Shown here: positions 58,213 through 64,000 of the stretch, piece by piece
How the letters are laid out: each line of letters begins with the position of its first letter
Numbering within the stretch: position 1 is the first letter of the stretch
Source of the DNA: Enterobacter asburiae
GTDB lineage: Bacteria; Pseudomonadota; Gammaproteobacteria; Enterobacterales; Enterobacteriaceae
DNA length: 64,000 nt
Reading direction: 5' to 3'
Assembly (NCBI RefSeq): GCF_021440515.1
Contig: NZ_JAKCMV010000002.1
Coordinates: 1-64,000 of the forward strand
The notes under the pieces: generated by a model
Database searches by the model: none
Told to the model about the DNA's origin: nothing
What the model saw: the letters and a program-made list of their open reading frames with translations, nothing else
Program-made: the position numbers and the translations under genes

Positions 58213-60537
58213 TTACTGAAGCGTAAAGTTTACCGTTGCCACCTGACCCGCCTCATCCATTACCAGTAGCTGATATTCACCAGACTTATCAAGCTCTAAA
58301 GTGTAACCTCTTCCCTTCACATCCAGCGGTTCACCGTTTAAAAACCACCAGCGCCCGGTACTCATGCCGCTGGCCTGCAACGGCAACGCCACCTTCGTCT
58401 CACCCGGAAGACGTTTAATGACTGCCCCTTCCCGCACGCCGGAGAGGATCAGCGGCGCGGGCGGATCCTGCGTCATTGGCGGGCAGACCGTCGACGACGG
58501 CGGAACTCTTGCCGAACGTCGCTCCGCCGCTGGCAGCCAGGGTTCGAGCGGCAGCGGCCAGACGTCAATGACCTTTTCCGCTGCCCCCGGACAGTCCGCC
58601 GCCACGCGTTTGCCCTCTTTATCGAGCCACACCGGGAAACGAATGCCGCGAATACCCTCCTGCTCCGGCAGCAGCAGCGTAGGCGGCTCGCTGCCGTCCA
58701 GCAGCCAGGTGGCCAGACGGCGGCGACAGTTTTCGCTGCCCTCGGAAAGCGACTGCCCGCCCGGCCAGCAAATCACCCCGCGGCCTACCGATGCCGGGCG
58801 CGGATCGCGCGGCAAGCGAGCTTCATCAACCGAGGTACGCGACTGAAGCATATTGTTGACCTGATTGAGCAGCGGAACCGCGCTGGCAAACCCAAACTGC
58901 CCGGCAACCGGCGTGCCGTCCGGGCGGCCGGTCCAGATCCCAATCAGATATCGCGCGTTCAGCCCCACCGCCCAGGCGTCACGATAGCCGTAGCTGGTGC
59001 CGGTTTTCCACGCGAGCGGCGCAACCTGCGGCAGCACGTTATCCGGCAGCGGCTGCGCCTGGTTGCCCAAAATACGGCGGATGATCCACGCCGCGCCCGG
59101 CGACAGCAATGGTCGCTCCACCAGCGGATCGCCGGGCTGAAGGCGCAGCTTCGCGGCTTTACCTTTACGGGCAAATGCGCTGTAGGCCGCCGTGATGTCC
59201 GCCAGCCGCGCCCCTGCTCCGCCCAGGATCAGCGACAGATTAGGCTGTGCCCCCGCAGGGAGGATCAGCGGCAGCCCGGCATTGCTCAGCATTCCCGCAA
59301 ACCGCTTTGGCCCGTAGGCTTCAAGCACCTGCACCGCGGGAAGATTCAACGAGCGCACCAGCGCGTCGCTCATGCTCACCGGCCCGTGAAAGCCGCTGTC
59401 AAAGTTACCGGGACGATAATCCCCGGTTCGTCGCGGCACGTCCTGAAGCAGCGAGGCGGGATGGATCAGCCCGTCGTCCAGCGCCATGCCGTAGACGAAC
59501 GGCTTCAAAACCGATCCAGGCGATCGCACCGCGTTGACCATATCCACATGGCTAAATCGGGTGGCGTCGTTGATATCCACCGATCCCACCCAGCCGCGCA
59601 CCTTCATACTGGTATGATCGACAACGATCATCGCCAGCGAGCTACGCTCCGGCAGGCGCGCTTTCCAGTTCAGCGCCAGCTCTTCCAGCTGGCGTTGCAA
59701 TGAGGCGTCGAGGGTGGTGACAATTTTGTTGTCGCGACTTTTACCCAGCATCATGCGCGCAAAAAGCGGCGCCAGCTGCGGCATCTGCCGGGGAGCCAGC
59801 CATACCGCTTCCTGACGTGACTCTTTCACCTGCTGCGCCGACCAGACGCCCTGCGTCACCATTCTGTCGAGCACTTTGTTGCGCGCCGCTTCCGCCCGCT
59901 CCGGCCATCGGTCCGGACGCAACCGGCTGGGCGCCTGCGGCAGTACCGCCAGCAGCGCCGCTTCGGAATAGCTCAGCTGCGAAGGCGGTTTACCGAGATA
60001 GGTCCAGCTCGCGGCACCGACGCCCTGCAACGTGCCGCCAAACGGCGCGCGGTTGAGGTACAGCGTCAGAATGTCGCGTTTAGAGAGGTGCCACTCCAGC
60101 TGTATCGCCCGCCAGAGCTGGCGAATTTTGCCGCCAAAGGTGCGCGGATGCGGGTCGAGCAGACGCGCCACCTGCATGGTGAGCGTGCTCCCGCCGGAGA
60201 CCACTTTTCCCGAGCTCAGATCCTGCCAGGCCGCGCGCAGCACGGAGAAGGGATTGACGCCGGGATGCGTCCAGAACCAGCGATCTTCATACTGGATGAG
60301 GGCTTCGAGGTAGCGAGGAGAAACCTCTTCAATAGTGACCGGGTAGCGCCAGATCCCGTCGCTGTCGGCAAATCGCCACAGCGGCGTTCCCTGTTCATCC
60401 ACCACCACGCGCGCGGGATTAACCTCTTTGAGCGGCAGCGGCCACAGGCGATCGGCGGCGATAACCAGCCCCCATAAAACGAGAAGCGCTCCCGCCAGCC
60501 GAAGCCAGCGGGAGCGTGTCAGACGGGCTATGCGCAT
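58213..60537 (-). CDS. pbpC: Penicillin-binding protein 1C PbpC
   Basis: A 774-residue bifunctional class A penicillin-binding protein (E. coli PbpC 770). One N-terminal membrane anchor (about residues 13-30) precedes the glycosyltransferase domain, with catalytic Glu in LIQYEDRWFWTHPG and KVVSGGSTLTMQVAR. The transpeptidase domain has SPGSVLKP (SxxK), SLN (SLNLP) and KTGTS. The C-terminal BiPBP_C domain ends VATVNFTLQ. Its start follows the yfhM stop by a single base (TAA-A-ATG), so the two are coupled. YfhM is a periplasmic alpha-2-macroglobulin thought to guard peptidoglycan repair by PbpC. The upstream ATG at 60552 overlaps yfhM and is rejected. Confidence 0.95.
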   Translation of the reverse strand: MRIARLTRSRWLRLAGALLVLWGLVIAADRLWPLPLKEVNPARVVVDEQGTPLWRFADSDGIWRYPVTIEEVSPRYLEALIQYEDRWFWTHPGVNPFSVLRAAWQDLSSGKVVSGGSTLTMQVARLLDPHPRTFGGKIRQLWRAIQLEWHLSKRDILTLYLNRAPFGGTLQGVGAASWTYLGKPPSQLSYSEAALLAVLPQAPSRLRPDRWPERAEAARNKVLDRMVTQGVWSAQQVKESRQEAVWLAPRQMPQLAPLFARMMLGKSRDNKIVTTLDASLQRQLEELALNWKARLPERSSLAMIVVDHTSMKVRGWVGSVDINDATRFSHVDMVNAVRSPGSVLKPFVYGMALDDGLIHPASLLQDVPRRTGDYRPGNFDSGFHGPVSMSDALVRSLNLPAVQVLEAYGPKRFAGMLSNAGLPLILPAGAQPNLSLILGGAGARLADITAAYSAFARKGKAAKLRLQPGDPLVERPLLSPGAAWIIRRILGNQAQPLPDNVLPQVAPLAWKTGTSYGYRDAWAVGLNARYLIGIWTGRPDGTPVAGQFGFASAVPLLNQVNNMLQSRTSVDEARLPRDPRPASVGRGVICWPGGQSLSEGSENCRRRLATWLLDGSEPPTLLLPEQEGIRGIRFPVWLDKEGKRVAADCPGAAEKVIDVWPLPLEPWLPAAERRSARVPPSSTVCPPMTQDPPAPLILSGVREGAVIKRLPGETKVALPLQASGMSTGRWWFLNGEPLDVKGRGYTLELDKSGEYQLLVMDEAGQVATVNFTLQ

Positions 60538-60538
60538 T

Positions 60539-63500
60539 TTACGGAACAACAATCAGCGGACCGGCTGCCGAACCTGTTGCCCGCCACTGCGGAACATACA
60601 TGGACTCAACCAGCGGCGCAGGCACCTGGTACGTCCCCGGCGTGACCGCGCGCGCCAGATAAACCAGCGTTACCGGCTCCCCTGCGTTAACCGGAACGGC
60701 CGCCACAAAGCGATCGTCGCGGAACTCCATGTGCTGAATATCCGCCTGCTGCATCTGGTTCAGCAGGTTTTGCACCTCGCTGCCGCTCTCTTCCAGGCTG
60801 GCGCTGCTGCTTTCCAGATTCTGGTTTTCCAGCTCCAGACCGGCCGGGAGCAGATCGACTACCAGCGCATCCGGAACGTTCTGACTGGCTTTGACTTCAA
60901 GCCAGACCAGCACCAGCTCGCCGCTCTTCAGGCTTGAGAGCGAACGGCTGCTGCCGTCGGTGGACAGGATGTGGCGTTCGATGCTCAGGACGTTAGACGA
61001 AGGCGCCGGGGCATATTCCGGGTACCCGGTGCTGTCCAGGCGCACCCACAGCGGGGCATCACCGGTATTGGTCACCTGCAACGCGTCGAGCTTGTCGCCG
61101 TCCACGTTTTGCACCTGCGCCGCGTCACCGCTCATCGGCTGCTCTGACAGCGACGTGGTGGCCTGCCATGCGCCAGAGGTGTTCTGCAATGCACGTCCGG
61201 CGAGGAACAGCGCGTTGCTCTCCTGCGTGGAGAGCCAGCGCTGGCTGAACGCCTGCTCAGACAGGGTGTTGAGCAGCGTATTTTGCGCGTCCGGCAGCAG
61301 CTTGTACTCCTCAAGCAGAGAGAGCATCAGCGCGTTATCGCGCAGCGCGCTGCCGTAATCCGCCATCCAGCTGCGGGAGTCACTGCGCGGCGTTTTGATG
61401 GCTAAATCCAGCGCCTGCTGGCTGCGCGGCGCATCGCCCATCAGCTTCAGCGCCATGCCCAGCTGCATCAGCGGCAGGCCGGAAGCCGCCTGTGAATGGC
61501 GATCCCAGATTTCACGCAGCGCGCCAAGCGGTGCTTTTTGCTGACGCGCCAGCACCAGCGCCGCATAGGCCTGAACGGCAAATTTGCTGGCTCCGGTGTT
61601 ATCGCTGTAGCGAATAGACATCATGCCCGGATCCTGCAAATAGCGCAGCAGGCGGTTGTTGGCGTTGTTGATAGCGTCAGACGGCACGCTGTAGCCCTGC
61701 TCGCCCGCACGCACCAGGAAATCGGTCACGTAGGCGGTCAGCCAGTACTCTTCCGCACCGTTTTTATCCCACAGCGCAAAGCCGCCGTTATCGCGCTGCA
61801 TTTGCAGCAGGCGGGAAATGCCGACGTCGATGGCGCCGCGACGTTTTTCGTCGCTGTCGCCCTTAATGCCCAGCGCCGTCAGCTGCGCGGCGTTGGTATA
61901 GAGCGACGGGAACAGACCGCTGGTAGTTTGCTCCAGGCAGCCGTATGGATACGCCTGAAGCTCGCGGATATAACGCGCCAGGTTCAGCGGCGCTTTACCG
62001 CTCAGCAGCAGCTGGCCTTGCAGCGTGGCGGGCGAGAAGCCGTCGATATGCTGTGACGGTGCCGTCCAGGACTCACCCGGATTCAGCATGGTGCCGGTAT
62101 TCACCGTCTGCGCCGGGAATGCCGGGCGCACGCCGATTTTCCAGCTTTTCTGCTGCGCCGCGATAGTCTCGCCCGGCAGCTTAAGGCCCGAGATTTGCGC
62201 GGTCACTTCACCGTCGCCGTAGCCGTCAAGAGCACGTACCGGAACGAACATCGTGGTGCGCGCACCCGGCGGCAGCTTAATCGGCTGCGGCTGTGCCCCT
62301 TCCAGCGACAGTTTACCGGAGGCGGTTAACGCCACGCTCAGGGTTTGCGGCTGGTCGGTCAGGTTGGTGACGTCCAGCGTTAAGCGGGACGTGTCCCCGC
62401 TGGCGAGGAAGCGCGGGGTGTTCAGCTCGGCGATGACCGGTGCGGCAACGACCACTTTGCTTTCGCTGCTGCCGAAATCTTCTTCCGTCCAGGCCTGCGC
62501 CATCAGGCGTAATTCGCCGTTGAAATCGCCAATCGGCAGCGTGATGGTGCCTTCACCGTTGGCGTCGAGCTCCACCGGCTGCGCCTGCTGGGCAATGATT
62601 GTTACGTGGTTCACCGGCGGCTTACCGCCGCGCTTCAGCTCGTCACCGTCACCACCAAACCGCAGCGCCGCCACGCGGCCCTGGCCTTCAATCACCTGGC
62701 CGTAGATATCATAGATATCCGCGCCGTAGCGTTTCTGTCCGAAGAAGGCCTGCCACGGATCGGGCGTGACGTAATCGGTGATGTTCAGCACGCCGCTATC
62801 CACGGCAGAGAGCAGCACGTTCACCTTCTGCGGCACCGCGCCCTCTTTCACGCTGGCTTTCACCTTCACGGAAAGCGTCTGGTTTGGACGCATTTTCTGC
62901 GGCGCATCCAGCGCAACGTTCAGGCGACGATTTTCATCCCCCATCGGCAGATGCAGCAGGCCGACCGCGCGCTTCGGCGTGGCGGATTTAGATTTATCGC
63001 CCGGACGAACCACCAGGGTGCTGAGGTACAGATCGTGGCGTTTCCAGCTCGCATCGACCGGAATAGCCAGATCCAGACCGTTAGCCGGCACGTCGATCTC
63101 TTTCCACCACAGCGGCCCTTCGCTGGATTCGATCATGGCATAGCCTTTACCGGCGGCAGGTGCAGCAATGTGCAGATTAATGGTGTCGCCAGGCTGATAG
63201 GCCGGTTTATCCAGCTTGAGGGTCACGCGATCCGGACGCGCCGCGCCGGAGCCGTCGCTGTTATCCTGCCAGCTGTAACCGGCCCAGAAACGCACGCTGC
63301 TGACGGTGTCGTCAGGGGCTTTCACCTCCAGACGATACGAACCCCACTCCACCGGGAAGGTCACTTTACCGGTCTGGTCGGCAGTCAGATCGAGCGACTG
63401 CTCGCCTTCGACCAGATCTTTTTGATCGAACTGCGATTTCCAGCCGTCGGTTTCAGACCAGTTCCAGAAATAATCACGGCGTTCACGGATCAGGCGCACC

Positions 63501-64000
63501 TGTAAACCGGACACCGCTTTTTTCGCCCCGCTGGCATCGGCATAGACGATATCGAAGCTGGCGTTGCTGTCTTCATCGACAATCGGCTGATTGACGGTGG
63601 TGTCGGTGCGATAGTCGTAGACCGCTTTGCTGGCGAACTGAGGGCGAATCCCCGGCAGCGTTTTCGCCGGCCAGATGGCCTGTTCTGCACGACGCGTGAC
63701 CGGACGGCCGCCCGACTCCAGCAGGCTGGCCTGCAAAATCACCTGCAACGGCGAGTGGGTCTCTTTCCACTGGCTCTCCACTGAAACATCGCCACGGCCC
63801 TGTTCATCCAGCTTGATCTGGACTTCATCGAGGCTGCGCGTCAGGTTCTCTTCGGCGATATCGCCAAACTGGAAGCCAGGCAGCGCGGCAACGGCTTCAC
63901 GCAGCGGACGCAGATAAAGCTGGCCTTGCAGGCTGTTACCGTTGGCCGGCGCGCCGTACAGGTAATATCCCGCCACGTTAAAGTTGACCTCATCGGCCGG
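60539..64000 (-). CDS. yfhM: YfhM, bacterial alpha-2-macroglobulin (partial, 5' end off window)
   Basis: The C-terminal 1153 residues of a very large periplasmic lipoprotein (E. coli YfhM 1653). The N-terminal lipobox and first domains lie beyond the right edge, with the frame open to base 64000. The MG-type beta-sandwich domains continue to about the middle of the visible part. The thioester motif is intact in YPYGCLEQTTSG, so the protein can trap attacking proteases covalently. The following alpha/alpha-barrel domain (TED) contains repeated LLQMQRDNGGFALWDKNGAEEYWLTAY-type helices, split here by eye. It directly precedes pbpC with one base between them. Confidence 0.95.
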   Translation of the reverse strand, partial: PADEVNFNVAGYYLYGAPANGNSLQGQLYLRPLREAVAALPGFQFGDIAEENLTRSLDEVQIKLDEQGRGDVSVESQWKETHSPLQVILQASLLESGGRPVTRRAEQAIWPAKTLPGIRPQFASKAVYDYRTDTTVNQPIVDEDSNASFDIVYADASGAKKAVSGLQVRLIRERRDYFWNWSETDGWKSQFDQKDLVEGEQSLDLTADQTGKVTFPVEWGSYRLEVKAPDDTVSSVRFWAGYSWQDNSDGSGAARPDRVTLKLDKPAYQPGDTINLHIAAPAAGKGYAMIESSEGPLWWKEIDVPANGLDLAIPVDASWKRHDLYLSTLVVRPGDKSKSATPKRAVGLLHLPMGDENRRLNVALDAPQKMRPNQTLSVKVKASVKEGAVPQKVNVLLSAVDSGVLNITDYVTPDPWQAFFGQKRYGADIYDIYGQVIEGQGRVAALRFGGDGDELKRGGKPPVNHVTIIAQQAQPVELDANGEGTITLPIGDFNGELRLMAQAWTEEDFGSSESKVVVAAPVIAELNTPRFLASGDTSRLTLDVTNLTDQPQTLSVALTASGKLSLEGAQPQPIKLPPGARTTMFVPVRALDGYGDGEVTAQISGLKLPGETIAAQQKSWKIGVRPAFPAQTVNTGTMLNPGESWTAPSQHIDGFSPATLQGQLLLSGKAPLNLARYIRELQAYPYGCLEQTTSGLFPSLYTNAAQLTALGIKGDSDEKRRGAIDVGISRLLQMQRDNGGFALWDKNGAEEYWLTAYVTDFLVRAGEQGYSVPSDAINNANNRLLRYLQDPGMMSIRYSDNTGASKFAVQAYAALVLARQQKAPLGALREIWDRHSQAASGLPLMQLGMALKLMGDAPRSQQALDLAIKTPRSDSRSWMADYGSALRDNALMLSLLEEYKLLPDAQNTLLNTLSEQAFSQRWLSTQESNALFLAGRALQNTSGAWQATTSLSEQPMSGDAAQVQNVDGDKLDALQVTNTGDAPLWVRLDSTGYPEYAPAPSSNVLSIERHILSTDGSSRSLSSLKSGELVLVWLEVKASQNVPDALVVDLLPAGLELENQNLESSSASLEESGSEVQNLLNQMQQADIQHMEFRDDRFVAAVPVNAGEPVTLVYLARAVTPGTYQVPAPLVESMYVPQWRATGSAAGPLIVVP

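Overview
The window is a piece of an enterobacterial chromosome. Gene order and protein sequence follow the E. coli K-12 segment ypfG to yfhM almost gene for gene (ypfG-nudK-aegA-narQ-acrD-ypfM-yffB-dapE-ypfN-ypfH-tmcA-ypfJ-purC-bamC-dapA-gcvR-bcp-perM-bepA-yfgD-hda-uraA-upp-purM-purN-ppk-ppx-yfgF-yfgG-guaA-guaB-xseA-yfgJ-der-bamB-yfgM-hisS-ispG-rodZ-rlmN-ndk-pbpC-yfhM). The high GC content, the gains described below and the missing hyf operon suggest Enterobacter or a close relative (Lelliottia, Leclercia, Klebsiella group). That genus-level call is inference from memory, not a search.

Layout. 1-248: edge region without a recognised gene. 249-9394: ypfG, nudK, aegA (minus), then nitrate sensor narQ and efflux pump acrD (plus), with CpxR-like and BaeR-like boxes before acrD, and the 19-codon gene ypfM. 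9783-15210: yffB-dapE-ypfN facing ypfH-tmcA-ypfJ, with an elaborate palindromic repeat between the two sets. 15331-22458: purC, dapA-bamC, gcvR-bcp, perM, bepA-yfgD. The hyf hydrogenase-4 operon that E. coli K-12 carries between bcp and perM is absent. 22495-25294: hda (CTG start), upp-uraA. 25520-27854: an inserted beta-glucoside cassette (bglK plus a GH1 phospho-beta-glucosidase) behind two LacI-family operators. 28101-36368: purMN, ppk-ppx, the c-di-GMP phosphodiesterase yfgF with an FNR box, and yfgG. 36250-38507: an inserted LysR regulator and divergent MFS transporter, where E. coli has yfgH/yfgI. 38563-43203: guaBA and xseA. 43204-48774: an accessory block with an MFS transporter, a protealysin-like M4 protease with its emfourin-type inhibitor, core gene yfgJ, a Gfo/Idh oxidoreductase and a POT peptide transporter. 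49074-64000: conserved der, bamB-yfgM-hisS-ispG-rodZ-rlmN, ndk, pbpC and yfhM (cut by the right edge).

How the parts fit. Purine genes (purC, purM-purN, guaB-guaA) each have a recognisable PurR box, so three separate promoters look co-regulated. Envelope biogenesis is represented by bamB, bamC, bepA, rodZ, pbpC and yfhM, and envelope stress by acrD. Polyphosphate turnover is encoded by ppk-ppx. The accessory material sits as small cargo sets (two or three genes) between conserved core genes, with no insertion sequence, integrase or tRNA seen nearby, so it looks like long-settled lineage-specific content. No rRNA, tRNA, CRISPR array or transposase was recognised. The most interesting system is the protease/inhibitor pair at 44499-45869. 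It belongs to the known protealysin/emfourin type and is therefore not wholly new.
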